DNA from: Microbacterium sp. Leaf320
GTDB taxonomy: Bacteria > Actinomycetota > Actinomycetes > Actinomycetales > Microbacteriaceae
Direction: 5' to 3'
Length of the DNA: 64,000 bases
NCBI RefSeq assembly: GCF_001423485.1
Contig: NZ_LMOD01000001.1
Span: forward strand, 874,617 to 938,616
Position numbers and translations under genes: made by a program
Shown here: one piece after another, positions 40,179 to 48,864 of the stretch
Layout of the letters: each line of letters begins with the position of its first letter
Numbering within the stretch: the stretch's first letter is position 1
The notes under the pieces: model-generated
What the model was told of the DNA's origin: nothing
The model's input: only the letters and a program-made list of their open reading frames with translations
The model's database searches: none

Positions 40179-42812
40179 TCAGTGCGCGGCCTCGTTCCAG
40201 TCGTGTCCTCGTCCTACCTGCACGTCGAGTGGCACCGTGAGATCGGCCGCATCGCCCATGCGTGCGCGGACGATCCGCTCGGTCGCATCCCACTCCCCCG
40301 GAGCCACCTCGACCACGAGCTCGTCGTGGATCTGCAGAAGGGCTCGCGAGCTGAGGCCCTCGGTGCGCAGATCCTCGTGGATGTGCAGGAGGGCGATCTT
40401 CATGATGTCCGCGGCGCTTCCCTGAATCGGTGCGTTGAGCGCTGCTCGCTCGGCGTTCTCCCGCAGCACGCGGTTCGGGCTCGCGAGGTCGGGGAACGGA
40501 CGGCGGCGTCCGAAGATCGTCTCGGTGTAACCGACCTCCTTGGCCTTCATCACCGACGCACGAAGATAGTCGCGCACCGCACCGAACCGGGCGAAGTACT
40601 CGACCATCAGCTGCTTCGCCTCGGACTGCTCGATGCGGAGCTGCTTCGACAGGCCGAATGCCGAGAGGCCGTAGACGAGTCCGTACGACATCGCCTTGAC
40701 CTTGGTGCGCATGGCCGCGGTCACATCGCCGGGCTCGACACCGAACACGCGCGCGCCGACGAACCGGTGCAGATCCTCGCCGCTGTTGAACGCCTCGATC
40801 AGTCCCTCGTCTCCGGAGAGGTGCGCCATGATGCGCATCTCGATCTGCGAGTAGTCCGCGGTGAGCAGCGACTCGTAGCCTTCCCCGACCTGGAACGCAC
40901 TGCGGATGCGGCGCGATTCCTCCGTGCGCACAGGGATGTTCTGGAGGTTCGGATCGGTGCTCGAGAGCCGGCCGGTCTGGCTGCCCGTCTGCACGTAGGT
41001 GGTGTGCACTCGGTCGTCGGCCCCGATCGCCGTGTCGAGCGACTCGATGATCTGCCGCAGCTTCGTGGCCTCGCGGTGCTGGAGCAGGAGTCCGAGGAAC
41101 GGATGCGGATGCGACTCCTGCAGATCGGCCAGCACCGCGGCATCCGTCGAGTACCCCGTCTTCGTCTTGCGGGTCTTCGGAAGCTGCAGGTCGTCGAAGA
41201 GCACCTCCTGCAGCTGCTTCGGCGAGCCGAGATTGAATTCGCGGCCGACGATTCCGAACGCCTCCTGCGCGAGCCCCTCGGCGCGCGTGGCGAGTTCGCC
41301 CGAGAACGTGGAGAGCACTTCGTGCGACACGGCGACGCCGGCCACCTCCATGTCGGCGAGAGCCAGCAGGGTGGGAAGCTCGATGTCGGTGAGGACGGCG
41401 GCCACCGACTCGGGAATGTCCTCGCGCAGCGCAGTGGCGACGCGCAGGGCGAACCAGGCCTCCTGCGAGGGAGTGGCGCCTTCGGTCTCGGGGACCAGCT
41501 GAGACGGATCCGCCTCGGGGAGCTTCTCGCCGAGGTACCTCTCGACGAGGTCGCCGAGCGTCTTGTCGGGGAAGCTCGGACGCAGCAGCCAGCCGGCGAG
41601 GCTGGTGTCGTACGCGAGCCCGTGCACGCGGACCCCCTGTCGCAGCAGCGCCTTGACCTGGGGCTTGGCGTCGTGGAGCACCTTCGGGCTCGTCGACTCG
41701 AACCACGGGCGCAGCACCTCGACGGCGTCATCTGTCCAGTCGAGTTCGCGGAGTTCCTTCTCGGTCGCGGCGCCCACTCGCGTGGGAACTCCTCCCTGCA
41801 CAAGGATCCGCACCGCGACATCGCCTGTCTGGGCGTCCGCCCACGTGACGAACTCGACAGGAGTTACCTGAGCGGGCACCGGCAGTACGACTGCGGCGGC
41901 CGGATCGTCGGCGACCTCGCCAGCTCCGACGGCCTCGAAGACGCGCGGCAGGAGCGTGCGGAACTCGAGACGGGCGAAGATGTCGCGGACCGCCTGAGCG
42001 TCGATAGGCGCCACCGCCAGGTCGTCGGGAGCGACGGGCAGCTCGACATCCGTCAGCAGTCGGTTGAGTCGACGGTTGCGCCGCACATCCTCGATGTGGT
42101 CGCGGAGGTTTCCGCCCACCACGCCCTTGATCTCCTCGGCTCGTTCGAGCAGATCGTCGAGCGAGCCGAACTGCGTGAGCCACTTGACGGCGGTCTTCTC
42201 GCCCACCTTCGGCACACCGGGCAGATTGTCGCTGGTCTCGCCGACAAGAGCGGCGATGTCGGGGTACTGCTCGGGGCGCACTCCGTAGCGCTCCTGCACG
42301 GTCACCGGGTCGTAGCGCTTGAGCTGCGAGACTCCCTGCACCGAGGGGTAGAGCAGCGTCACATCGTCGGTGACGAGCTGGATCGTGTCTCGGTCTCCGG
42401 AGACGACGAGGACGTCGTATCCCTGCTCAGCACCCTGGGTCGACAGGGTGGCGAGGATGTCGTCGGCCTCGAAGCCCTCTTTCGTGAGCACGGGGATCGA
42501 CATCGCGGCGAGACAATCCTGCAGCAGGGGGATCTGGCCGCGGAACTCCTGGGGCGACTCCGACCGGGTCGCCTTGTACTCGGGGTACTGATCGGTGCGG
42601 AAGGAATGGCGCGAGGTGTCGAATGCGATCGCCATGTGGGTCGGCTGCTCGGCCTTGATGAGGTTCACCAGCATCGACAGGAAGCCGTAGATGGCGTTCG
42701 TGTGCTGGTTGTCCTTCGTGGTGAAGTTCTCCACCGGAAGAGCGAAGAAGGCACGATAGGCGAGCGAATGGCCGTCGACGACCATGAGGGTAGGCTTTGC
42801 GGAGTCCGTCAC
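40179..42812 (-). CDS. polA: DNA polymerase I
   Basis: The product is 877 residues from a leaderless GTG. Three domains: 5'-nuclease (about 1-300: VVDGHSLAYRAFFALP, KEGFEADDILATLS, SGDRDTIQLV, GETSDNLPGVPKVGEKTAVK), a middle 3'-5'-exonuclease-like domain (about 320-480), and the polymerase (SQTGRLSSTDPNLQNIPVRT, ADYSQIEMRIMAHLSGDEGL, KAMSYGLVYGLSAFGLSKQL, LLQIHDELVVEV). The middle domain lacks the DxE metal motif of proofreading exonucleases, as is usual in actinobacteria, so it should not proofread. It fills gaps and removes RNA primers. A PaaI-like gene is divergent. Confidence 0.96.
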   Translation of the reverse strand: MTDSAKPTLMVVDGHSLAYRAFFALPVENFTTKDNQHTNAIYGFLSMLVNLIKAEQPTHMAIAFDTSRHSFRTDQYPEYKATRSESPQEFRGQIPLLQDCLAAMSIPVLTKEGFEADDILATLSTQGAEQGYDVLVVSGDRDTIQLVTDDVTLLYPSVQGVSQLKRYDPVTVQERYGVRPEQYPDIAALVGETSDNLPGVPKVGEKTAVKWLTQFGSLDDLLERAEEIKGVVGGNLRDHIEDVRRNRRLNRLLTDVELPVAPDDLAVAPIDAQAVRDIFARLEFRTLLPRVFEAVGAGEVADDPAAAVVLPVPAQVTPVEFVTWADAQTGDVAVRILVQGGVPTRVGAATEKELRELDWTDDAVEVLRPWFESTSPKVLHDAKPQVKALLRQGVRVHGLAYDTSLAGWLLRPSFPDKTLGDLVERYLGEKLPEADPSQLVPETEGATPSQEAWFALRVATALREDIPESVAAVLTDIELPTLLALADMEVAGVAVSHEVLSTFSGELATRAEGLAQEAFGIVGREFNLGSPKQLQEVLFDDLQLPKTRKTKTGYSTDAAVLADLQESHPHPFLGLLLQHREATKLRQIIESLDTAIGADDRVHTTYVQTGSQTGRLSSTDPNLQNIPVRTEESRRIRSAFQVGEGYESLLTADYSQIEMRIMAHLSGDEGLIEAFNSGEDLHRFVGARVFGVEPGDVTAAMRTKVKAMSYGLVYGLSAFGLSKQLRIEQSEAKQLMVEYFARFGAVRDYLRASVMKAKEVGYTETIFGRRRPFPDLASPNRVLRENAERAALNAPIQGSAADIMKIALLHIHEDLRTEGLSSRALLQIHDELVVEVAPGEWDATERIVRARMGDAADLTVPLDVQVGRGHDWNEAAH

Positions 42813-42818
42813 CCTGTC

Positions 42819-42824
42819 AGCCTA
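42819..42824 (-). promoter_or_regulatory. -10 hexamer, leaderless start of polA
   Basis: TAGGCT lies six bases before the GTG at 42812 on the minus strand. Confidence 0.6.
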
Positions 42825-42857
42825 ACGAGGACGACAGACACCCGCTGAGGAGGATCC

Positions 42858-43277
42858 ATGACCGAGACCGCGACGAGTGCAGGACTCGACTGGGCGACCG
42901 CCCGCGGGATGGGCGCGCTAGCCCAGAAGATGGGCATGGAGTTCCTCGAGTTCACCACCGAGCGCTGTGTCGCGACACTCCCTGTCGAGGGCAACACGCA
43001 GCCCGTGGGCCTCATGCACGGCGGTGCCTACGTGGTTCTCGGCGAGTCGCTCGGCTCGATGGCCGCGAACCTGCACGCGGGCCCAGGCCGGCTCGCGGTC
43101 GGGGTGGACATCAACGCCACTCACACGCGCTCCGCCACGTCCGGCGTCGTGACGGGGGTCTGCACGCCCGTGCATCTGGGACGCAGCATCACGGTGCACG
43201 AGATCGTCGTCTCCGACGATCAGGGTCGCCGGTGCTCGACGATCCGGATCACCAACATGATCAAGGACGCTCCCTAG
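42858..43277 (+). CDS. PaaI-type hot-dog thioesterase
   Basis: The product is 139 residues, ATG behind GAGGAGGATCC. The PaaI motif is clear: LPVEGNTQPVGLMHGGAYVV followed by LGESLGSMAAN (HGG and the catalytic acid in GE), then GVDINATHTRSATSGVVTG and RITNMIKD. These tetramers hydrolyse aryl- or acyl-CoA thioesters. The polA-divergent PaaI thioesterase is a conserved actinobacterial arrangement (Rv1627-1629 region is comparable). Confidence 0.88.
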   Translation: MTETATSAGLDWATARGMGALAQKMGMEFLEFTTERCVATLPVEGNTQPVGLMHGGAYVVLGESLGSMAANLHAGPGRLAVGVDINATHTRSATSGVVTGVCTPVHLGRSITVHEIVVSDDQGRRCSTIRITNMIKDAP

Positions 43278-43278
43278 G

Positions 43279-43304
43279 CGAGTGAGTGCTACCGGGTTCA
43301 CTCG
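43279..43304 (+). terminator. possible hairpin after the PaaI gene
   Basis: CGAGTGA (43279-43285) and TCACTCG (43298-43304) form a seven-pair stem just after the stop codon. No T run. Confidence 0.35.
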
Positions 43305-43420
43305 GCGCAGGTGATGACGGAGCGTTCGGCGAGTGACTCGACTCGACCCACTGTCGGATCTCGCCGAGCTCCCGACTCCGCCTGTGATCGTGACTCTCCG
43401 CTCCGCCCAAGCCGCATAGA

Positions 43421-43454
43421 CCCCGCTCATCGGGAGCCTGCGATCTGAGCGGGG
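43421..43454 (-). terminator. terminator of the glycosyltransferase/MFS operon
   Basis: CCCCGCTCA (43421-43429) and TGAGCGGGG (43446-43454) form a perfect nine-pair stem, 15 bases beyond the stop of the glycosyltransferase gene on the minus strand. The remainder of the 190-base gap 43278-43468 contains no gene. Confidence 0.55.
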
Positions 43455-43468
43455 GTGAAGGCGGCGAG

Positions 43469-44881
43469 CTATGCCCCTCCGGGCGCGCTGATATTCGGTC
43501 CTCCCGTCCGGACGGATGACTCCTCGATGTGCTGGAGATGCACCGCACGCAGGCGCTCGACACGTCCTGGATGACGCGCGATCGAGCATAGGTAGGCAAT
43601 TGGGCCCACGTTGCGCGTCATAGACCAAAGGAGCACGCTCATCGGCACGCTGACGATCTCCCACGAGCGAAGCCGGCGATGGTCAGACCCGAACTTGCGT
43701 AGCGCTCTGCGGATAAGCCACACGCTCATGAAGGCGTTCAGCACCGGCGGCAATGCGAGGAGCGGTTGCCCGAGTATGCCTGCAATCGCGACAAGGAGCC
43801 AGTAAGGGACGGGAGCCAACAGGAAACAAGCCGCGCTCCTGTAGATCGACGCGGCGCGTTGCAATTCGAATCGCCAGGGCTGAACGTGCTTCTGCTCGGG
43901 CTGGAGGCTGTGGAAATTGACGACATCCAACATGCCCGAAAACCAGTATCCCTTCTGCGCAATCACCGCTGCCGGGGTCAATGGTGACTCGGTGTCCTCC
44001 AGAACGGGGACGCTCACCACTGGAACGTCCTTCAGGGAGAGTCGGAAGCCGAGCTCAAGATCCTCACACGGTGTGTCGGTGCTGAGTCCTCCCATCGCCA
44101 TCGCAGTGTCGAGCCTCATCACGAGGCCATGTCCCTTCAGATGATATGAGTGACCAAGCGGTCCTTTTCGTGTCGGCGAGCTGTTCCGTCGATGCAAATC
44201 GAATTCGAATCCCAGAGCCCAGCGTGTCTGGTAATACGCCGCACCCTGGGAATACCAGCCACCGACACCAGTCATCGAATCAAGGTTGCGCAGTGAGGAG
44301 TGGTTCACCTGTAGGACCGGAGGGTAGTCCCAGGCAAGTATCGTGTCGCCTAGCGCCTGGGTGGAGTCGATGTTGGCGCTGGAGTCGGCGTTGTAGACGG
44401 CGACGAAACTCCTCGTGGCCGAGCCGGACGACTGCTCCGCGATCGTTCGCATGCCGGTGTTGAACGCTGCCGCCATGCTGGGCGCAGGTGTATGGTCGAC
44501 GATCACCCGAGCATTGGGCAGATCCGCGCACAGCTCCTCGGCAACGATTCTGGTCGTCCGCTCGCCCTCGAACTGCGGCTCGTCATGCACAGACGTCACG
44601 ATTGTCACGGTCGTGCGATACTCGGATTCTTCGATCGCCCGCTTCAAGGAAGCGAGGGTGAGCGGAATCGCTTCGACCTCCTGGAACGCGGGAATCACAT
44701 AGTGAATGATGAGGGATCCTCGATCGCCCTCTCCGCGGCGGACCGCGGCTCTTTCATCGTGAATACGTGCGGGTTGCCGCCACATCCGGTACCAATAGGC
44801 CCCGTTCCGGAGGAACGTCACCATGATCGTTGCAGACGCCAAGAGGAGCATCGCCGTATTGAAGTCGAATGCTGCGGTCAT
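43469..44881 (-). CDS. membrane family 2 glycosyltransferase
   Basis: The product is 470 residues from the ATG that overlaps the MFS stop (ATGA). Helix 1 (about 8-24) is followed by a GT-A domain: IIHYVIPAFQEVEAIPLTLA, VAVYNADSSANIDS (DxD-like metal site), DTPCEDLELGFRLSLKDVPV (ED acceptor motif) and then two or three C-terminal helices (FLLAPVPYWLLVAIAGILGQ, LLALPPVLNAFMSVWLIRRA). There is no QxxRW motif of processive synthases. It probably adds a sugar at the inner face of the membrane; donor and acceptor unknown. Composition is visibly lower in GC than neighbouring core genes. Confidence 0.78.
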   Translation of the reverse strand: MTAAFDFNTAMLLLASATIMVTFLRNGAYWYRMWRQPARIHDERAAVRRGEGDRGSLIIHYVIPAFQEVEAIPLTLASLKRAIEESEYRTTVTIVTSVHDEPQFEGERTTRIVAEELCADLPNARVIVDHTPAPSMAAAFNTGMRTIAEQSSGSATRSFVAVYNADSSANIDSTQALGDTILAWDYPPVLQVNHSSLRNLDSMTGVGGWYSQGAAYYQTRWALGFEFDLHRRNSSPTRKGPLGHSYHLKGHGLVMRLDTAMAMGGLSTDTPCEDLELGFRLSLKDVPVVSVPVLEDTESPLTPAAVIAQKGYWFSGMLDVVNFHSLQPEQKHVQPWRFELQRAASIYRSAACFLLAPVPYWLLVAIAGILGQPLLALPPVLNAFMSVWLIRRALRKFGSDHRRLRSWEIVSVPMSVLLWSMTRNVGPIAYLCSIARHPGRVERLRAVHLQHIEESSVRTGGPNISAPGGA

Positions 44882-46110
44882 CGGGTTCTCTCCCCAGGTG
44901 TGAACGTCGACTTCGCGGGCCTGAATCGCCGGATGGACCAAGTGATCACAGCGACGAAGACGACGAGCGCCGCGAGGCTCCACGCGACGACGGCGACCGC
45001 AGGCTGAAGCCCGACGCCATCCCAGAGTGCGCCCATCCCCGCGTGCGTGACGGCGATCGTCAGGCCGCAGACGGTGCCGACGAGTGATGTCGCGGTCGCC
45101 CTGATCGTGTCAGGGAAGATCTGCTGGCCCCAGATCGAGAGCGTAGTCAGCGCGACACCCAAGAAGAACTCGGCGCCGAGCAGGCCGATGATCGCCCCGG
45201 CAGAGCCGGAGCCCACCAGGACGAGGGACAGATTCAGCAGGGTGAGCGTGCCCGCGAGGGTCCACTCACGCGGGACGCGGTTCAGCCATCGCGTCGCCGC
45301 TGCACCCAGAGCCGTGGCCACAGTCAGGCAGAGAAGGCTGAAGCCCAGCATCTCATCCGGGATCTCCACGATCTCCAACACGATGGGCTGCCAAGTGAGG
45401 ATGACGATAGCAAGGTCGACACTCGCGAGAATGCTGAACACCACAAGCGGACGGCCCCGGGGGCCGGCGAGGAAACGCGTTCCGGCGACCAGATTGCGCC
45501 GCATGGACATCTGCTCATGTCGGGGCGACTCGGGCCATCCGATCGCCACCCAAAGCGCGGCCAAGATGAGGAGTGCGCCGGCGACGATGATCGAGAGAGC
45601 GGTGGACATGGCCCATGCCGTGAGGCCGACGATCACTGCGCCGGCCGCGGCGGCAGACCAGCGGACCACCTCGGCGCCGCGCACGGCGCTCGAACCGTGA
45701 TGCCCCAGTCCGTCCGAGTTGAGTGTGTTGATGAGCAGCGAGGTCGCAGCACCGCTGTAGGACGCTAGACCGGCACCCCACAACGTGATCGCGAACGCGA
45801 AGATCCATGCACTATTCGAACAGGCGAACACGATAAGCCCGGTCCCCCAGAGCACGAGGCCTAGGACTACGAGACGTTTGTGGCCGAACCTGTCGCCCCA
45901 GGCTCCACTGGGTGCCTCGAAGAAGATGGATGTGATGGCGGTGATCGAGAGCAGCGCGCCTACGACGCTCGCGCTCAGGCCCTGTGCCTGCATGAAGCTG
46001 ACGAACGTCGCCCCGAAAATGAAGTCCGCGATGGCCACTATCCCCGTCAGCACCCACATTTTGACGACGAGAGCGTGCTGAGAACCGCGAGGGGATGCGT
46101 GGACGCTCAT
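44878..46110 (-). CDS. MFS transporter in the glycosyltransferase cluster
   Basis: The product is 410 residues from the ATG at 46110, which overlaps the stop of the GMC remnant (ATGA). Twelve helices are predicted. Motif A is seen as PSGAWGDRFGHKRLVVLGLV after helix 2; the C-half contains GAAATRWLNRVPREW and the substrate-specific helix IFPDTIRATATSLVGTVCGL. Its short loops and GDRFGHKR match drug/small-molecule exporters. Nothing fixes the substrate. It is co-transcribed with two glycosyltransferase-like genes. Confidence 0.8.
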   Translation of the reverse strand: MSVHASPRGSQHALVVKMWVLTGIVAIADFIFGATFVSFMQAQGLSASVVGALLSITAITSIFFEAPSGAWGDRFGHKRLVVLGLVLWGTGLIVFACSNSAWIFAFAITLWGAGLASYSGAATSLLINTLNSDGLGHHGSSAVRGAEVVRWSAAAAGAVIVGLTAWAMSTALSIIVAGALLILAALWVAIGWPESPRHEQMSMRRNLVAGTRFLAGPRGRPLVVFSILASVDLAIVILTWQPIVLEIVEIPDEMLGFSLLCLTVATALGAAATRWLNRVPREWTLAGTLTLLNLSLVLVGSGSAGAIIGLLGAEFFLGVALTTLSIWGQQIFPDTIRATATSLVGTVCGLTIAVTHAGMGALWDGVGLQPAVAVVAWSLAALVVFVAVITWSIRRFRPAKSTFTPGERTR

Positions 46111-46959
46111 GCGTGGTCCTCGACGCTGCGGTGCGAGAGGTGATCTGCGAGACGAATCGCCAAGGCGACCATAGTGCGAAACGGATTCCACGAACCCCGC
46201 GTCGGAAACGTCGCGCCACCGAGAACGAACAGGTTCAGCGTCGCGTGTACACGCCCGTAGGCATCGGTGACGGAATCGAGTTCGGAGTCGCCCATCCAGA
46301 GCGTCCCGGTCTCATGAAAAGCGAAGGGCATCCTCTTGCTGGGCGCATCGTTCGTCCAACAAGACGATTCGTGAGACCAGTACTCGGCGGCATTGTTGCC
46401 CGCAATGTGCCCGAGCACGACATCAACCGCGGCGTCCATCGAGTCCCATCCCTCGCGATCCAGATCATCGAGCCGGAAAGTTCCTACCGTCGCACCGTGC
46501 TCGTCGACGATGATGTGACTTGCTTCGGCGTCGGTTCCGTGGCCGGCGATCTCGCAGAGGCCATGCAGGACCAGGACCACGTGTTCGTCGTCGGCGACTC
46601 GTTGCGGAGTGCCCTCACCGAACATGTCCGGCATCAAGTGATAGATGCGTGCGAGGTCGCGGCTCGCGTCGGCGGTCGCAACCGCAGACACATGGACGTG
46701 GAACTCGCGTCGGCTTGTCTCGCCGTCGATGTAGAGCGCAGCGAGTCGCAAGGCGGTCAGTCATGGCTCCCTTGCCTCCGTCGCCTTGCTGCAGGTCGCC
46801 GACCCAGGTCGTGGTAGGCGCACTGCTCGGTCGGAGCCCTGCGGATCGGAGCGGCGCAAGACGTTCCGATCGTCCTGCGTTGCGAGCAGTGTCGAGGTAC
46901 TGCGAGTCGATTTCGTGCGCGGAGGAACGCGACGATCCTAAGTGGTTCAGCGTGGTCAT
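46107..46959 (-). pseudogene. truncated, frame-broken GMC oxidoreductase (C-terminal domain only)
   Basis: The frame 46107-46751 (214 residues, only a TTG to start, with an in-frame TGA just upstream) carries a GMC oxidoreductase C-terminal domain: FHETGTLWMGDSELDSV, then NLFVLGGATFPTRGSWNPFR with the FAD-closing motif. The N-terminal FAD-binding half (GxGxxG) is missing. The ATG at 46959, in an ATGA overlap with the upstream gene, opens another frame that runs on to 46615 without FAD motifs. The likely history is a large internal deletion that also shifted the frame. A catalytically active product is not expected. Confidence 0.6.
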
Positions 46960-48068
46960 CGAGTCTCTCCGTTCTCGCGCTTGACCGAGCGAGAGCGGAT
47001 GCCGGCGCCGGCCCCGAGGATGACCACCGGACGGAGCAGCTCAGCGATCGTGGTCAGCAGATGCGCCGGAACGATGCGACGCAATGCGCCTGGCGCTAGC
47101 GTCGAGAGCGCTCCGAGGAAACGATCGTCATCCTCGAGACCTGCACCGTGGTCGGCGATGACCGCTCCGAGCAGATACGCGGTCTTCCAGACCTCGCGCA
47201 CGATGATCGCACTGACCCGATCGTCGAGCGCATCGCGGTCGGGAACATCACGGAGCGCCCCTTCGAGTGCGTCGTCAACCTCCGATGTACCGATGCCGAG
47301 ATGTTCGAAGGCCGGGCCCGAACGCACTCGCGCCCATCCGTCGGGACTCGACGCGTCTTGGATGAACATCACGGCTTGCTGTTCCCACCAGTCGTAGTGC
47401 GGCACGGCGGTCAGTCCTGTGAGGACGGATTCGTGAGTCGCAGCGTGGCGAGAGGCGACATATCGGACCGCCTTGCGAACGCCCATGGTCGAATTGCCGA
47501 CCAGGCTGTCCCCACCGTCGTGCTCGACGGGGCCGTCGACCGGTGCGATGGCGTCGCTGCCAAGCGCACGAAGATAGTCGAAGAGCACGACGTCATCGGG
47601 ATCCTCGACCGTGCTGTTCATCACGGCGAAGTCATCGAATCCACGCGCAAGCTCCGCGGGAAGGATCAGCGCTGCGCAAGGGAGGTAGTCATCGACGGCC
47701 GGAGCCCAGGAATGGCCGAGCGCCGCGGCGACCCGGATCGCACTGGCAGTGCGAGATCCCCACTCGGCGAACAGCGTGAGTGGTCGGTCAGGATGAGCAG
47801 CGATCGCCTCGACCACTCGAAAGTGAAAGTCGTCGGAGAGATCGACGTCATCCTGTATGACCAGGTGGTGCGTCGCGCCGGACGCGACGGCCTGCCACGC
47901 GCGACGGGCGGTGCGCCACGTCGTCGGAGGGCCGTCGGGATCTGGATCGAGAACGACCCGGAAGCCCAGGTCAGGGAATCGTCCGCGTAACCGCTCGGCC
48001 TGATGCAGGCGGCGCGGGTGGGCCATGATCACGGCTGACAGGCATACATCCGAAGCATGCTCGCTCAT
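46956..48068 (-). CDS. glycosyltransferase-like protein of unknown family
   Basis: The product is 370 residues. The N-terminus VCLSAVIMAHPRRLHQAERL and the segment GATHHLVIQDDVDLSDDFHF (DDVD, about residue 75) resemble the nucleotide-sugar-binding part of GT-A glycosyltransferases (GT2/GT25-like), while SWAPAVDDYLPCAALILPAE and LFDYLRALGSDAIAPVDGPV are conserved-looking but unfamiliar. The C-terminal 40 residues contain one weak hydrophobic segment. It is the first gene of the cluster that includes the GMC remnant, an MFS transporter and a membrane GT2. Family assignment is tentative. Confidence 0.6.
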   Translation of the reverse strand: MSEHASDVCLSAVIMAHPRRLHQAERLRGRFPDLGFRVVLDPDPDGPPTTWRTARRAWQAVASGATHHLVIQDDVDLSDDFHFRVVEAIAAHPDRPLTLFAEWGSRTASAIRVAAALGHSWAPAVDDYLPCAALILPAELARGFDDFAVMNSTVEDPDDVVLFDYLRALGSDAIAPVDGPVEHDGGDSLVGNSTMGVRKAVRYVASRHAATHESVLTGLTAVPHYDWWEQQAVMFIQDASSPDGWARVRSGPAFEHLGIGTSEVDDALEGALRDVPDRDALDDRVSAIIVREVWKTAYLLGAVIADHGAGLEDDDRFLGALSTLAPGALRRIVPAHLLTTIAELLRPVVILGAGAGIRSRSVKRENGETR

Positions 48069-48270
48069 CTCTGGCTAACCCTTCGGAGAGGGAGGACTGG
48101 CCAGGACCCCGAAGGCCCAACGAGGCGCGACGAACAGTCTGGGGTGAATTTTGTCATGACCCTGAACTTATAGGCGCGCGGGACTGGGGAATGGCCGTCA
48201 TGTTCAATCTGTGGAGAACTGGTGATGGCCACCGATATTCATCTGCCCATGGTGGGTGACGTCCACCCGC
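48069..48270. other. intergenic gap upstream of the glycosyltransferase-like cluster
   Basis: No coding signal is seen. It contains an AT-richer stretch (TATAAG on the minus strand near 48170) that may hold the cluster promoter; spacing to any -35 is poor. Confidence 0.3.
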
Positions 48271-48298
48271 GTGGGTCGGGTCCGCCCATCGACCCCAC
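48271..48298 (-). terminator. terminator of the pdtaR-GNAT operon
   Basis: GTGGGTCG (48271-48278) pairs with CGACCC(C)AC (48290-48298) with one bulged C, eight bases beyond the GNAT stop on the minus strand. Confidence 0.45.
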
Positions 48299-48306
48299 CC
48301 AGACTC

Positions 48307-48861
48307 TCAAACAGGCGCGCTGAGCGGCTCATCCAGCAGCAGCTGGAACAGGAGGTGATCCTGCCACTCCCCCGCGATTCGCAGATACTGCGGCGCGATG
48401 CCGATGCGCTCGAAGCCGGCGTCCGCGAGAACACGCTGCGACCCGGTGTTGTGCAGCAGGGTCGCCGCCTGTAGGCGGTGCAGCCGCACCTCGTCGCGTG
48501 CGTAGGCCGCGACGTGGTGCACGCCGCGGGAGGCGAGACCGCGACGAAGTCGCGTCCGGTCGATCCAGTAGCCCAGATCGGCGTTCCAGAACGCACCGCG
48601 CACGACGTTGTTGAGGTTGATCCGCCCGCGGATCTCGCCGTCGGACGACTCGACCACGAAGCGGATGTTCCGACCGGCGGAGGCTTCGATCACGCACTGC
48701 TCGGCATGGAACTCCTGCCAGTGCGGCGTGAAGAACTCCGGTTCTCTGACCGGTTCCCAGGGTGCGAGATGCTCACGATTCCTGGAGTACGCCCTCGCGA
48801 GCGCGGCGCCGTCGCCGACCTCCACCGGACGCAGGATGTGCTCCGCGTCGAGCGGAAGCAC
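48307..48861 (-). CDS. GNAT-family N-acetyltransferase (RimJ/RimL-like)
   Basis: The product is 184 residues from a GTG three bases after the pdtaR stop. Pattern: EHILRPVEVGDGAALARAYS at the N-terminus, GYWIDRTRLRRGLASRGVHH for acetyl-CoA, and LLHNTGSQRVLADAGFERIG with the conserved Asn. RimJ/RimL-type enzymes acetylate ribosomal-protein N-termini, but most such paralogues modify other substrates. It is translationally coupled to pdtaR. Confidence 0.84.
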   Translation of the reverse strand: MLPLDAEHILRPVEVGDGAALARAYSRNREHLAPWEPVREPEFFTPHWQEFHAEQCVIEASAGRNIRFVVESSDGEIRGRINLNNVVRGAFWNADLGYWIDRTRLRRGLASRGVHHVAAYARDEVRLHRLQAATLLHNTGSQRVLADAGFERIGIAPQYLRIAGEWQDHLLFQLLLDEPLSAPV

Positions 48862-48864
48862 GGA

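Noticed and set aside
40182..42848. An 888-codon open frame on the plus strand antiparallel to polA
   Set aside because: It mirrors the polA codons, has no ribosome site or family motifs, and polA is unmistakable on the other strand.
46615..46959. The 114-codon frame starting at 46959 as an independent gene
   Set aside because: It overlaps the GMC C-terminal frame, turns Arg/Cys-rich at the end and has no known motif; better explained as the broken 5' part of the GMC gene.
43469..46959. Mycofactocin cluster (GT2 plus GMC oxidoreductase)
   Set aside because: No MftA, MftB, radical-SAM MftC or MftE-like genes nearby; the GT2 has N- and C-terminal membrane helices unlike MftF.
48150..48215. 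Consensus -35/-10 pair upstream of the glycosyltransferase-like gene
   Set aside because: TTGAAC and TATAAG are 29 bases apart on the minus strand, too far for a standard promoter.
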